64,000 nt of DNA from Streptomyces cinnabarinus (GCF_027270315.1 NZ_CP114413.1:2170001-2234000), one strand, 5' to 3'; positions 48,717 through 58,119 are shown, counted from the first letter of the stretch. Numbers and translations are program-made. The notes: generated by a model not told the origin, from the letters alone.

Positions 48717-49988
48717 GTGACCATCACCCAGCCCGACCTCAGCGTCTTCCAGACCCTGGAGTCCGAGGTGCGCAGCTACTGCCGAGGCTGGCCCACCGTC
48801 TTCGACCGTGCGCGGGGCAGCCGCATGTACGACGAGGACGGCCACGAGTACCTGGACTTCTTCGCCGGGGCCGGCTCACTGAACTACGGGCACAACAACC
48901 CTGTGCTGAAACGGGCGTTGCTCGACTACCTGGAGCGGGACGGCGTCACGCACGGGCTCGACATGTCGACCACCGCCAAGCGCACCTTCCTGCAGACCTT
49001 CCAGGACCTGGTGCTGCGGCCGCGCGATCTGCCGTACAAGGTCATGTTCCCGGGCCCGACGGGCACCAACGCCGTGGAGTCCGCGCTGAAGCTGGCGCGG
49101 AAGGTGAAGGGGCGCGAGGCGATCGTCTCGTTCACCAACGCCTTCCACGGCATGTCGCTGGGGTCGCTGGCCGTCACCGGCAACGCCTTCAAGCGGGCCG
49201 GCGCCGGCATCCCGCTGGTGCACGGCACGCCGATGCCGTTCGACAACTACTTCGACGGCCAGGTCCCGGACTTCCTGTGGTTCGAGCGGCTGCTGGAGGA
49301 CCAGGGCTCCGGCCTGAACAAGCCCGCCGCGGTGATCGTGGAGACCGTGCAGGGCGAGGGCGGCATCAACGCCGCGCGTCCGGAGTGGCTGCGCGCGCTC
49401 GCCGACCTGTGCGAGCGGCAGGACATGCTGCTCATCGTCGACGACATCCAGATGGGCTGCGGACGGACGGGGGCCTTCTTCTCGTTCGAGGAGGCGGGCA
49501 TCACGCCCGACATCGTCACCGTCTCCAAGTCCATCAGCGGCTACGGACTGCCCATGTCGCTCTGCCTGTTCAAGCCGGAGCTGGACATCTGGGAGCCGGG
49601 CGAGCACAACGGCACCTTCCGCGGCAACAACCCCGCCTTCGTCACCGCCACCGCGGCCCTGGAGACGTACTGGGCCGACGGCTCGGCGATGGAGAAGCAG
49701 ACCCGGGCCCGCGGTGAGCAGGTGGAGCAGGCGCTGATCTCCATCACGGAGGAGAACCTCGCCGATGTGAAGGAGTACCGCGGCCGCGGTCTGGTGTGGG
49801 GCCTGGAGTTCCACGACAAGTCCCGTGCCGAGCGGATCGCGCGGCGCGCCTTCGAACTCGGGCTGCTCATCGAGACGTCCGGTCCGGAGAGCGAGGTCGT
49901 GAAGCTGCTGCCGGCGCTGACCATCACCCCCGAAGAGCTGGACGAGGGCCTCAGCGTCCTCGCCCGTGCCGTCCGCGAAACCGTCTGA
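48717..49988 (+). CDS. ectB: Diaminobutyrate-2-oxoglutarate transaminase EctB
   Basis: A 423-residue class III aminotransferase. YLDFFAGAGSLNYGHNNP, VMFPGPTGTNAVESALK and the PLP lysine Lys271 in VTVSKSISGYGLP are diagnostic. It converts aspartate semialdehyde to L-2,4-diaminobutyrate, the first step. GAGGAG lies 9 bases before the GTG start. It sits 29 bases after ectA. Confidence 0.96.
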   Translation: MTITQPDLSVFQTLESEVRSYCRGWPTVFDRARGSRMYDEDGHEYLDFFAGAGSLNYGHNNPVLKRALLDYLERDGVTHGLDMSTTAKRTFLQTFQDLVLRPRDLPYKVMFPGPTGTNAVESALKLARKVKGREAIVSFTNAFHGMSLGSLAVTGNAFKRAGAGIPLVHGTPMPFDNYFDGQVPDFLWFERLLEDQGSGLNKPAAVIVETVQGEGGINAARPEWLRALADLCERQDMLLIVDDIQMGCGRTGAFFSFEEAGITPDIVTVSKSISGYGLPMSLCLFKPELDIWEPGEHNGTFRGNNPAFVTATAALETYWADGSAMEKQTRARGEQVEQALISITEENLADVKEYRGRGLVWGLEFHDKSRAERIARRAFELGLLIETSGPESEVVKLLPALTITPEELDEGLSVLARAVRETV

Positions 49989-50008
49989 GAGAAGGAGCTG
50001 TTCAGCAC

Positions 50009-50413
50009 GTGATCGTCCGTTCGTTCAAGGACATCGAAGGCACCGACCGGCATGTGAAGGCGGCGTCCGGCACCTGGGAGAGCAAACGCATCGTCCTCGC
50101 CAAGGAGCGGGTCGGGTTCTCGCTGCACGAGACGATTCTGTACGCGGGTACGGAGACGTCGATGTGGTACGCGAACCACATCGAGGCGGTCGTCTGCGTC
50201 GAGGGCGAGGCCGAACTGACCGATCACGAGTCCGGGCTGACCCACACGATCACGCCCGGGACCATGTACCTCCTGGACGGCCACGAGAGGCACACGCTGC
50301 GCGTGAAGCGGGACTTCCGCTGCATCTGTGTCTTCAACCCGCCCGTGACCGGCCGGGAGGACCACGACGAGAACGGCGTGTATCCGCTGCTCACCGAACC
50401 CGAGGAGGTGTGA
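50009..50413 (+). CDS. ectC: Ectoine synthase EctC
   Basis: A 134-residue cupin. RIVLAKERVGFSLHETILYAG and ANHIEAVVCVEGEAELTD with GTMYLLDGHERHTL match EctC. It cyclises N4-acetyl-diaminobutyrate to ectoine. The GTG start follows GAAGGAG by 11 bases. The ectB-ectC gap is 20 bases. Confidence 0.96.
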   Translation: MIVRSFKDIEGTDRHVKAASGTWESKRIVLAKERVGFSLHETILYAGTETSMWYANHIEAVVCVEGEAELTDHESGLTHTITPGTMYLLDGHERHTLRVKRDFRCICVFNPPVTGREDHDENGVYPLLTEPEEV

Positions 50414-50419
50414 CGCATC

Positions 50420-51304
50420 ATGACGATGACTGATCTGTACCCGAGCCGGGGCGCCACCGAGGTGTCGACCCCACGCCAGGACCCGGTGGTCTGGTCCCCG
50501 CCCGGCGCGCCCGGCCCGATCTCCGTCCCGGAGCTCCAGTCGTACGAGCGCGACGGCTTCCTCCCCGTCGAGCAGCTCATCACCGACGACGAGGTGGCCG
50601 TCTACCGGCAGGAGCTGGAGCGGCTGGTCGCCGACCCGGCGATCCGCATGGACGAACGCTCCATCATCGAGCCGCAGTCCAAGGAGATCCGCTCGGTGTT
50701 CGAAGTGCACCGGATCAGCGAGGTGTTCGCCGCGCTGGTGCGCGACGAGCGCGTCGTCGGCCGGGCCCGGCAGCTCCTCGGCTCGGACGTGTACGTCCAC
50801 CAGTCCCGGATCAACGTCAAGCCCGGGTTCGGGGCCAGCGGCTTCTACTGGCACTCCGACTTCGAGACCTGGCACGCCGAGGACGGGCTGCCGAACATGC
50901 GGACGGTGTCCGTCTCGATCGCGCTGACCGAGAACTACGACACCAACGGCGGGCTCATGATCATGCCGGGGTCGCACAAGACGTTCCTCGGCTGTGCGGG
51001 CGCGACACCGAAGGACAACTACAAGAAGTCGTTGCAGATGCAGGACGCGGGCACGCCCTCGGACGAGGCGCTGACCTCGCTGGCCACCAGGCACGGCATC
51101 CGGCTGTTCACCGGCCGGGCCGGTTCGGCGACCTGGTTCGACTGCAACTGCATGCACGGCTCCGGCGACAACATCACGCCGTTCCCGCGCAGCAACGTCT
51201 TCATCGTCTTCAACAGCGTGGAGAACGCGGCGGTCGACCCCTTCGCGGCTCCGGTACGGCGGCCGGAGTTCATCGGCGCGCGGGACTTCACCCCGGTGAA
51301 GTAG
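50420..51304 (+). CDS. ectD: Ectoine 5-hydroxylase EctD
   Basis: A 294-residue Fe(II)/2-oxoglutarate dioxygenase. The iron facial triad is His145 and Asp147 (FYWHSDFETWH) plus His246 (NCMHGSGDN). It hydroxylates ectoine to 5-hydroxyectoine, so this strain should make both compatible solutes. It lies 6 bases after ectC, completing ectABCD, and is convergent with the anti-sigma gene. Confidence 0.96.
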   Translation: MTMTDLYPSRGATEVSTPRQDPVVWSPPGAPGPISVPELQSYERDGFLPVEQLITDDEVAVYRQELERLVADPAIRMDERSIIEPQSKEIRSVFEVHRISEVFAALVRDERVVGRARQLLGSDVYVHQSRINVKPGFGASGFYWHSDFETWHAEDGLPNMRTVSVSIALTENYDTNGGLMIMPGSHKTFLGCAGATPKDNYKKSLQMQDAGTPSDEALTSLATRHGIRLFTGRAGSATWFDCNCMHGSGDNITPFPRSNVFIVFNSVENAAVDPFAAPVRRPEFIGARDFTPVK

Positions 51305-51307
51305 CAC

Positions 51308-52324
51308 TCACAGCCACGCCAGCGACGCGGCCGTCTCCAGTACGTTCCGTACGGCGGCCGCGTCGCCGCTCGCTCCCCTCGGCACCTCCGCGGGCGTGCA
51401 CCGTCCGCCCACCAGGAGGCAGAAGTCGACGGGGTCCAGGGCGAGTTCGGCCGCGACGGGCTCGTCCTCGGAGCCCAGCACCCACTGCTCGCCGTCGCTG
51501 ACGGAGAACAACACCGGCGCCGCGTCCGGCCCGAGCGCGAGACCGAGGACCCGGACCGCGAGCCGCACCAGCTGCCCCAGGTGCTCGGCGGGCGGCGGCG
51601 GTACGACCAGGCCGAGGGCCCGGCCGATGTCGTCGGTGTGGATCCACGCCTCGAAGGCCCGCACCACGAAGTGATCGGCCACCGGCAGCCGGATCCCCAT
51701 CAACAGCTCGGCGCGCGCCGCGAGTTCGGCGTCCCGCGCCTCGGGCGTGGCGAGCAGCGCGTCGGCCTGCCCACCCCAGGCGGCGACCGTCTGCTCGGGC
51801 GTACGGCCGTGCTCATGGGCGATGACATCGGCGGTACGGCGGTCCCAGGCGTCCTCCCAGCGCATGTCCTGAGGAAGCACCGTCTGCGGGAGCACGGTCG
51901 CCGGGACCCGCGCGGGGATGCCGAGCCGCCCGGCCAGCGCCTCGTCGGCGGCCAGCAGATGGGCGACGGTCGCGTGCACGTCCCAGTCGTGCACCACCGG
52001 AGTGGTCCAGCGGCCCGCCGCCTCCGGCAGCAGCGCCCGCAGTCCCTGGACGGCGGCGGCGTAGGGCGCGGCGTGCACGGCGGTGCGGGGTGCCGACGGG
52101 CGGCGGGCGAGCAGGGCGGGCGGGAGTCCGGTGGCGGGCCGGGCGGGCAGTCCGCCGATCGGCGGGCCGTCGAGCAGCCGTACCGTCTCGCGCAGCCGGG
52201 CCGCCTCCGCGGCGCAGCTCTTGCATCCGGCGAGGTGCGGCCGGACCCGCTCGGCCTCGGCCGCGTCCAGGGCGCCGAAGGCCCAGGCGGCCAGCAGCTC
52301 GCGTACGTCCTCGTGCTCGGTCAC
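51308..52324 (-). CDS. Zinc-finger anti-sigma factor fused to a maleylpyruvate-isomerase-like (DinB fold) domain
   Basis: A 338-residue protein. The N-terminal 70 residues are an anti-sigma zinc-binding helix bundle with His30 and CxxC at Cys34/Cys37 (HLAGCKSC). The larger rest resembles mycothiol-dependent maleylpyruvate isomerase (DWDVHATVAHLLAADEAL, AWIHTDDIGRALG). It is encoded directly after an ECF sigma gene and should bind and hold that sigma factor. No membrane helix is seen, so sensing is likely cytosolic and perhaps thiol- or redox-dependent. Confidence 0.85.
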   Translation of the reverse strand: MTEHEDVRELLAAWAFGALDAAEAERVRPHLAGCKSCAAEAARLRETVRLLDGPPIGGLPARPATGLPPALLARRPSAPRTAVHAAPYAAAVQGLRALLPEAAGRWTTPVVHDWDVHATVAHLLAADEALAGRLGIPARVPATVLPQTVLPQDMRWEDAWDRRTADVIAHEHGRTPEQTVAAWGGQADALLATPEARDAELAARAELLMGIRLPVADHFVVRAFEAWIHTDDIGRALGLVVPPPPAEHLGQLVRLAVRVLGLALGPDAAPVLFSVSDGEQWVLGSEDEPVAAELALDPVDFCLLVGGRCTPAEVPRGASGDAAAVRNVLETAASLAWL

Positions 52325-52364
52325 CGGGGGCCTCCTTCCTGGGGAGCACGGACCCCTACCGCCA

Positions 52365-52982
52365 TCATGCGCCTCTTTCCAGCGCGGGGTCGGGTGGGTC
52401 GGCCAGGGTTTCGGCCAGCGAGCGCAGGGCGGTGCGCAGTCTGGTCTTGGCGGTGCCCTCGGGAATGCCGAGTTCCACGGCGGCCTGCCGGTAGGTGCGG
52501 CCCGCGAAATAGGCGAGGTGCACCACCTCCCGCTGCGGCTCGGGGAGTTCGGCGAGGGCCGAGTGCAGCAGCAGGGAGCGCTCCCGGTCGACGACCGTCT
52601 CGTCCGGGCCGGGGCCGGGTTCCGGGATGGTGTGCAGGACGTCGTCGTCGGCGTGGGTGTGCTTGCGGTGCCGGGCCTCGCCGCGCACCCAGTCCACGGC
52701 CCGCCGGTGGGCGAGCATGGACAGCCAGGTGCGCAGCGAGCCGCGGCCCGCGTCGAAGCTGTACGGCCTGCTCCACAGGTGCGCGAAGACCTCCTGCGCC
52801 ACGTCCTCGGCGGCGGCCGGGGCGCGGGTGACCCGCACCGCGATCCGCCGCACCAGCGGCCCGTAGGCCGCGTACACCTCGGCCAGCGCGGACTCGTCGC
52901 CGTACACCAGCCGCCGGTGCAGCTCCGTGTCGGCGGCCGGGTTTACGGACGTCTCGCCCGTGGACTCCACCGGCACCACCAC
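52365..52982 (-). CDS. ECF-family RNA polymerase sigma factor
   Basis: A 205-residue sigma-70 family protein with region 2 (ALAEVYAAYGPLVRRIAVRV, AEDVAQEVFAHLWSRP and LRTWLSMLAHRRAVDWVR) and region 4 (LAELPEPQREVVHLAYFAGRTYRQAAVELGIPEGTAKTRLRTAL, shown as its parts). The downstream gene encodes its likely anti-sigma factor, 40 bases away. The start codon chosen gives a short N-terminal extension typical of the group. Confidence 0.93.
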   Translation of the reverse strand: MVVPVESTGETSVNPAADTELHRRLVYGDESALAEVYAAYGPLVRRIAVRVTRAPAAAEDVAQEVFAHLWSRPYSFDAGRGSLRTWLSMLAHRRAVDWVRGEARHRKHTHADDDVLHTIPEPGPGPDETVVDRERSLLLHSALAELPEPQREVVHLAYFAGRTYRQAAVELGIPEGTAKTRLRTALRSLAETLADPPDPALERGA

Positions 52983-53027
52983 CCCTGGTGCCCTTCCTAG
53001 CGTCCCGGCGGGGCCCGCGCCAGTGGT

Positions 53028-54080
53028 TCAGGAGGACAGGACGTCCAACAGCCGGTCGACGTCGGTGGCTGTGTTGTACAGGTGGAAGGCGGCGCGCAGG
53101 TTGCCCGCGCGGTCGGACACCTCGATGCCCGCCTCGCTCAGCTCGGACTGGCGCCGGCCGAGGCGCGGGACGGAGACGATCGCCGAGCCGGGGGACGGGA
53201 CGGGCTCGTGGCCGAGGCGGGTCAGTCCGGCGCGGAAGCGGTCGGCGAGGGCGAGGTCATGGGCGTGGACGGCGTCGATGCCGAGCTCCTCGATCAGGGC
53301 GAGGGAGGCGCGCAGTCCGGCGTAGGTGAGGAGCGAGGGGCTCACGTCGAACCGCCGTACGGAGTGGGCGAGTTCCTGGACCGGGCCGTAGCAGCTCTCC
53401 CAGGGGAGCTCGCCCGCGACCCAGCCCGCCAGCAGCGGGGTCAGGCCGCCGAAGTCCTCGGGGGCGACGAAGAAGGCGTTGCCGTGCGGGCCCATGAGCC
53501 ACTTGAAGCCGACGGCGGCGAGGAAGTCGTAGGAGTCCGCCTCCAGGGGCAGCCAGCCCGCCGACTGGGAGGCGTCGAGATAGGTCCGGGCGCCGTGCGC
53601 GCGGGCCGCCTCGCGCACCCCGGGCAGATCGGCGATCCGGCCGTCGGCGGACTGGACGACGCTGACCGCGACCAGCGCGGTCTCCGGGCGGACCGACTCA
53701 GCGAGCCGCTCCAGCGGGACGGCCCGCACCTTGAGGTCGCCGCGCATGTGGAAGGGGTTGACCAGGGAGGAGAAGTCGGCCTCGGCGGTGAGCACTTCGG
53801 CCCCGGCGGGCAGCGCGGCGGCGATCAGACCGCCGTACTCGGCGACCGAGGCCCCCATCGCGACCCGCTCGGCCGGCACCCCGGCCAGCCGTCCGAAGGC
53901 GGCGCGGACGCCCTCCACGTCCTCGTAGAGGGAGCCGATCGGCCGCCCTTCGGCCCGCAGCCGCACGGCCTCCTGTACGGCGCTGACGGTGCGGGCCGGC
54001 AGGAGGCCGTTGCTCGCGGTGTTGAGGTAGGTGTGCTCCGGGGCGAACTCGGCACGGACGAGGCTCTCGAAGGTCTCCAT
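53028..54080 (-). CDS. Class V aminotransferase-fold PLP protein
   Basis: A 350-residue protein with TYLNTASNGLLPARTV near the N-terminus and the PLP lysine Lys193 in VGFKWLMGPHGNAFF, preceded by YLDASQSAGW. It resembles cysteine desulfurase/isopenicillin-N-epimerase-like enzymes. The substrate is unknown. Start 54080 was chosen over an ATG 36 bases upstream because that one has an AT-rich, Shine-Dalgarno-less leader. It follows the sigma gene upstream region on the same strand. Confidence 0.82.
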   Translation of the reverse strand: METFESLVRAEFAPEHTYLNTASNGLLPARTVSAVQEAVRLRAEGRPIGSLYEDVEGVRAAFGRLAGVPAERVAMGASVAEYGGLIAAALPAGAEVLTAEADFSSLVNPFHMRGDLKVRAVPLERLAESVRPETALVAVSVVQSADGRIADLPGVREAARAHGARTYLDASQSAGWLPLEADSYDFLAAVGFKWLMGPHGNAFFVAPEDFGGLTPLLAGWVAGELPWESCYGPVQELAHSVRRFDVSPSLLTYAGLRASLALIEELGIDAVHAHDLALADRFRAGLTRLGHEPVPSPGSAIVSVPRLGRRQSELSEAGIEVSDRAGNLRAAFHLYNTATDVDRLLDVLSS

Positions 54081-54176
54081 GGGACCACTCTGCGGTCCCG
54101 GGAACTCCCCGTCCATTGCGATTTTTTACGTGGTTTCGCTAAGCAACCCTTATAGGTCGGCCCCGACCAGCGGCTT

Positions 54177-54890
54177 TCAGCTCTGCGGCACCGCGCACCC
54201 GTCGGGACCGCAGGCCTCGCCCGCGCCCTGCTCGATCAGGGTCAGCGGGGAGCGGTCACCCCAGGCCTGGGTCAGGGCCTGGGTGAAGACATCGGCGGGC
54301 TGGGCGCCGGAGACGCCGTACTTGCGATCGATGACGAAGAACGGCACGCCGGTCGCGCCGAGCTGGGCGGCCTCGCGCTCGTCGGCGCGGACCTCCTCGG
54401 CGTAGGCGGTGGGGTCGGCGAGCACCTTGCGGGCGCCGTCCGCGTCCAGGCCCGCGGCGGCGGCCAGCGCGACCAGCCGCTCGTCGTCGGCGAAGACGGA
54501 CGCCTCCTCGGCGAAGTTCGCCTCGTACAGGGCCTGGATCAGCTCGCCCTGGCGGCCGTGCTCCTTGGCGAAGTGCAGCAGGCGGTGCATGTCGAAGGTG
54601 TTGCCGTGGTCGCGGTCCCGGGTGCGGTAGTCGAGGCCCTCGGCGGCGGCCTGGGTGCCGAGGTTGTCCTCGGCGGCCTGGGCCTGGGCCTCGCTGATGC
54701 CGTACTTCTTGGCGAGCATCGGGATCACCGGACCGGTGTCGTCCTTGGCGCGCCCCGGGTCCAGCTCGAAGGAGCGGTGCACGACCTCGACCTGGTCGTG
54801 GTGCGGGAAGGCCGCGAGCGCCTTCTCGAAGCGGGCCTTGCCCACATAGCACCAGGGGCAGGCGATGTCGCTCCAGATCTCGACGCGCAT
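54177..54890 (-). CDS. DsbA/FrnE family thiol oxidoreductase
   Basis: A 237-residue thioredoxin-fold protein with active site CPWC (Cys11, Cys14) in IACPWCYVGKARFEKAL, and the cis-Pro loop GATGVPFFVID. It has no signal peptide, so it should act in the cytosol, as FrnE-type proteins do. ATG 54890 has GAGAGCCGAG upstream. A disulfide or quinone-linked isomerase role is possible. Confidence 0.9.
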   Translation of the reverse strand: MRVEIWSDIACPWCYVGKARFEKALAAFPHHDQVEVVHRSFELDPGRAKDDTGPVIPMLAKKYGISEAQAQAAEDNLGTQAAAEGLDYRTRDRDHGNTFDMHRLLHFAKEHGRQGELIQALYEANFAEEASVFADDERLVALAAAAGLDADGARKVLADPTAYAEEVRADEREAAQLGATGVPFFVIDRKYGVSGAQPADVFTQALTQAWGDRSPLTLIEQGAGEACGPDGCAVPQS

Positions 54891-54983
54891 GGTTTCTCGG
54901 CTCTCCCGCTCGAACGTATACGGAGACTCCCTCCGCAAATATGGGTGAACGTTCAAGCTGCCGGGTTCATTCCCCTACGGCCT

Positions 54984-55592
54984 TCAGCTGCCGTCGCGCA
55001 GGTCGAGGGGCCAGCTGGGCCGGAACTCCAGGTGGTCGTAGGTCACGACGCAGCCCTCGCCGAGCGGGGACTGGGTCATGAAGCCGATGAGGGCCGCGTC
55101 CGTCTCCTTCTCGTCACCCAGGGTGAACAGCCGGATGAAGATCCACCGCTCGCCGTCCCGGGAGGCGTGGAAGGCGAAGGCCCGCCCGGTGCGGCTGACC
55201 CGCAGCCACACCGAACTGCCCTCCACAGTGAAGGAGTTGGCGTCGTCGGAGTGTCCCCGGGTGACCACCGTGCAGACGGTGGGCACATCCGGGGAGTACT
55301 CCAGACAGAGCTTCGCCCAGGCCCGCTCCCCCACATGCACATAGAGCACCCCGGCGTCGAAGGCCCCGGCGAACCCCACGGTGACCCGCGCGATCAGCTG
55401 GAACTCCCCCTCCGGCGCCCCGAGCAGCCGGGGCGCGTCGGAGGCGGGGTCCAACGCCTCCCCGGTGGGCGACACGAACCGGTCCTGGCGGGCCCCGGCC
55501 CACCCGGCGAGCACACCGTCCTCGTAGGACCAGTGGCCGTCGGGGCCGTAGGTGCGGAGAGGGAAGGGGAGTTCGGGGAGTTCCAGGTCCAT
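54984..55592 (-). CDS. DUF1349 family protein
   Basis: A 202-residue concanavalin-like beta-sandwich protein with WSYEDGVLAGWAGARQDRF, LYVHVGERAWAKLCLEY and WLRVSRTGRAFAFHASRDG. DUF1349 is a concanavalin/glucanase-superfamily fold with no known reaction. There is no signal peptide. It is encoded 4 bases after the aldehyde dehydrogenase gene and is probably co-transcribed with it. Confidence 0.85.
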   Translation of the reverse strand: MDLELPELPFPLRTYGPDGHWSYEDGVLAGWAGARQDRFVSPTGEALDPASDAPRLLGAPEGEFQLIARVTVGFAGAFDAGVLYVHVGERAWAKLCLEYSPDVPTVCTVVTRGHSDDANSFTVEGSSVWLRVSRTGRAFAFHASRDGERWIFIRLFTLGDEKETDAALIGFMTQSPLGEGCVVTYDHLEFRPSWPLDLRDGS

Positions 55593-55596
55593 CGAC

Positions 55597-57126
55597 CTAG
55601 CGTTCCAGACGACCGTTGAACCTGCGCGGGAGACCCAACGGATTGTCGTCCCTCAGTTCCGCGGGCAGCAGCGCCTCGGGGGCGCCCTGGTACACCACCG
55701 GCCGCAGCCACCGCTCGATGGCCGTACCGCCCACCGAGGTCGACGTCGACGTGGTCGCCGGGTACGGGCCGCCGTGGTGCTGGGCCGGGGCCACCGCGAC
55801 ACCGGTCGGCCAGCCGTTCACCAGGACCCGCCCCGCCAGGGGCGTCAGCTCGGCGAGGAGCTCGGGGCCGCGGCCCTGCCCCGCGGCCTCCTCGGTGGAG
55901 AGGTGAACCGTCGCCGTGAGGTTGCCGGGCAGCCGCGACAGCACCGCCTTGGCCTCGTCCTCGTCCTCGTAGCGCACCACGACGGTGACCGGACCGAAGC
56001 ACTCCTCCAGCAGCAGGTCGTGCGCGCCCTCCGCGGCGAGCTTCTGCGCCGGTACGGTCAAGAAGCCCGGGCTGACCGTGTGCTCGCCGCCCGCGCCCGG
56101 GGTCACGGGCGAGTCCACGTCGGGCAGCGCGGCGCGCTCGGCGACCCCGGCGACGAAGTTGTCCCGCATCCGGTGGTCCAGCAGCACACCCGCGTCGGTG
56201 TCGCTGACGGCGTCCGTCAGGGACTTCAGCAGCCGGTCACCGGAGGCCCCGGCCGGCGCCAGCACCAGGCCCGGCTTCACACAGAACTGTCCGACGCCGA
56301 GCGTCATGGAGCCCGCGAGCCCGGTGCCGATGGCCTCCGCGCGCTCGGCGGCCGCCGCCTCGGTGATGAGGACCGGGTTCAGCGAGCCCAGCTCGCCGTG
56401 GAAGGGGATCGGCACCGGCCGCGCCGCCGCCGCGTCGAAGAGGGCCCGCCCGCCGCGTACCGAACCGGTGAAACCGGCCGCCGCGACCAGCGGGTGCTCG
56501 ATCAGGCCGACGCCCGCCTCGAAGCCGTGCACCAGGCCGAGGACGCCCTCGGGGATGCCGTGCTCGTGGGCGGCCGTGCGCACGACCTTGGCGACCAGCT
56601 CGGACAGGGCCGGGTGGTCGGGGTGGGCCTTGACGACGACGGGGCAGCCCGCGGCGAGCGCGCTCGCGGTGTCGCCGCCCGCGACCGAGAAGGCGAAGGG
56701 GAAGTTGGAGGCGGAGTAGACGGCGACCACACCGAGCGGCACCTTGTAGCGGCGCAGGTCCGGGATCGGCGGGGTCGCGGTGTCGTCGGGGTGGTTGACG
56801 ACGACGTCCAGGAAGGCGCCCTCGTCGACGATGTCCGCGAAGGCGCGCAGCTGGTAGCAGGTGCGGGCGAGTTCGCCGGTCAGCCGGACCGGGCCGAGCG
56901 CGGTCTCGGCGTCGGCGGCCTCGACGAGCTGGTCCTTGGCGGCTTCGAGGCGCTGCGCCGCGGTGCGCAGGAAGGTCGCGCGGACCGTCCGGTCGGCGAG
57001 GGAGCCGCGCGCCTCCTGCGCGGCGCGGACGGCGGCGTCCACCTCCTGGGCTGTGGCCTCCACCGCAACCTGTTCGCGCTGCTTCCCGGTTCGGGGGTCG
57101 ACACTCCAGACTGGTGCTGCTGCCAC
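55597..57126 (-). CDS. NAD(P)-dependent aldehyde dehydrogenase (2-oxoglutarate semialdehyde type)
   Basis: A 509-residue aldehyde dehydrogenase with VYSASNFPFAFSVAGGDTASAL, catalytic Glu245 (HGELGSLNP) and Cys282 (GQFCVKPGL). The family oxidises 2,5-dioxovalerate (alpha-ketoglutarate semialdehyde) in pentose and hydroxyproline use. Start GTG 57126 was chosen because GGAGGG lies 7 bases upstream; a longer upstream GTG has none. It is divergent from an IclR regulator with operator-like repeats between them. Confidence 0.88.
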   Translation of the reverse strand: MAAAPVWSVDPRTGKQREQVAVEATAQEVDAAVRAAQEARGSLADRTVRATFLRTAAQRLEAAKDQLVEAADAETALGPVRLTGELARTCYQLRAFADIVDEGAFLDVVVNHPDDTATPPIPDLRRYKVPLGVVAVYSASNFPFAFSVAGGDTASALAAGCPVVVKAHPDHPALSELVAKVVRTAAHEHGIPEGVLGLVHGFEAGVGLIEHPLVAAAGFTGSVRGGRALFDAAAARPVPIPFHGELGSLNPVLITEAAAAERAEAIGTGLAGSMTLGVGQFCVKPGLVLAPAGASGDRLLKSLTDAVSDTDAGVLLDHRMRDNFVAGVAERAALPDVDSPVTPGAGGEHTVSPGFLTVPAQKLAAEGAHDLLLEECFGPVTVVVRYEDEDEAKAVLSRLPGNLTATVHLSTEEAAGQGRGPELLAELTPLAGRVLVNGWPTGVAVAPAQHHGGPYPATTSTSTSVGGTAIERWLRPVVYQGAPEALLPAELRDDNPLGLPRRFNGRLER

Positions 57127-57165
57127 CGCGGGTCCCTCCACACTGTATTGCCGCAGTACTGGGTC

Positions 57166-57213
57166 ATTCACCAGGGTTGTTCGATATGCTGAACGCTGTC
57201 TCTCATGGTGAAT
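57166..57213. promoter_or_regulatory. Nested inverted repeats between aldehyde dehydrogenase and IclR genes
   Basis: The outer repeat ATTCACCA (57166-57173) / TGGTGAAT (57206-57213) encloses GTTC (57179-57182) / GAAC (57191-57194). The region lies between the start of the aldehyde dehydrogenase gene (57126) and the start of the IclR gene (57259). It is the likely operator of the IclR protein. Confidence 0.5.
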
Positions 57214-57258
57214 ATGCTGTTGGAGACTATTTCCCGTCGAACGAAGGGGTCAAGCGCG

Positions 57259-58032
57259 ATGTCGGCAGGCGAGACGGGGGGCGGGGCGCAGGTCAAGTCC
57301 GCCGTGCGGACGGTTGAACTGCTCGAATACTTCGCCGGACGCCCCGGAATGCACTCCCTCGCGGCCGTCCAGGAGGCGGTCGGTTACCCCAAGTCCAGTC
57401 TGTACATGCTGCTGCGCACGCTCGTGGAGCTGGGCTGGGTGGAGACCGACGCGACCGGCACGCGGTACGGCATCGGGGTGCGGGCGCTGCTGGTCGGCAC
57501 CTCCTACATCGACGGCGACGAGGTGGTGGCCGCCGCGCGTCCCACGCTGGACCGGCTGTCGGACGACACCACCGAGACCATCCACCTGGCGCGTCTGGAC
57601 GGCACGAACGTGGTGTACCTGGCCACGCGTCAGTCCCAGCACTATCTGCGCCCCTTCACGCGGGTGGGCCGTCGGCTGCCCGCGCACTCGACGTCCCTCG
57701 GTAAGGCGCTGCTCAGCACGTACACGGACGAGCAGGTCCGCAAGATGCTCCCGGAGACGCTCCCGGCGCTGACCGAGAACACCATCACCGACCGCGAGCG
57801 GCTGATCGAGGAGCTCCACCAGGTCCGCGAGCAGGGCTTCGCCGTGGACCGCGAGGAGAACACCCTGGGCCTGCGCTGCTTCGGCGTGGCGATCCCGTAC
57901 CGCACCCCGGCCCGCGACGCCATCAGCTGCTCGGTGCCGGTGGCCCGGCTGACCCCGGCCCACGAACAGCTCGTGAAGGACGCCCTGTTCGACGCGCGGG
58001 ACCGGCTGACGCTGGCCACCCGCCGACTCTGA
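57259..58032 (+). CDS. IclR family transcriptional regulator
   Basis: A 257-residue regulator. The N-terminal winged helix is at about residues 12-65 (AVRTVELLEYFAGRPGMHSL ... GYPKSSLYMLLRTL) and the C-terminal effector domain contains HLARLDGTNVVYLATRQS and LPAHSTSLGKALLSTYTD. It probably controls the divergent aldehyde dehydrogenase. Start ATG 57259 has GAAGGGG 9 bases upstream, better than an ATG 54 bases earlier. Confidence 0.9.
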   Translation: MSAGETGGGAQVKSAVRTVELLEYFAGRPGMHSLAAVQEAVGYPKSSLYMLLRTLVELGWVETDATGTRYGIGVRALLVGTSYIDGDEVVAAARPTLDRLSDDTTETIHLARLDGTNVVYLATRQSQHYLRPFTRVGRRLPAHSTSLGKALLSTYTDEQVRKMLPETLPALTENTITDRERLIEELHQVREQGFAVDREENTLGLRCFGVAIPYRTPARDAISCSVPVARLTPAHEQLVKDALFDARDRLTLATRRL

Positions 58033-58119
58033 GGCCGACCCCCTTCTCCCCCGCCAGGCGGAGCGGGATCGTCACCGTGCAGGACGCGGGCGGGGCCGCC
58101 GCCGCGAGAGCGTGAACCC

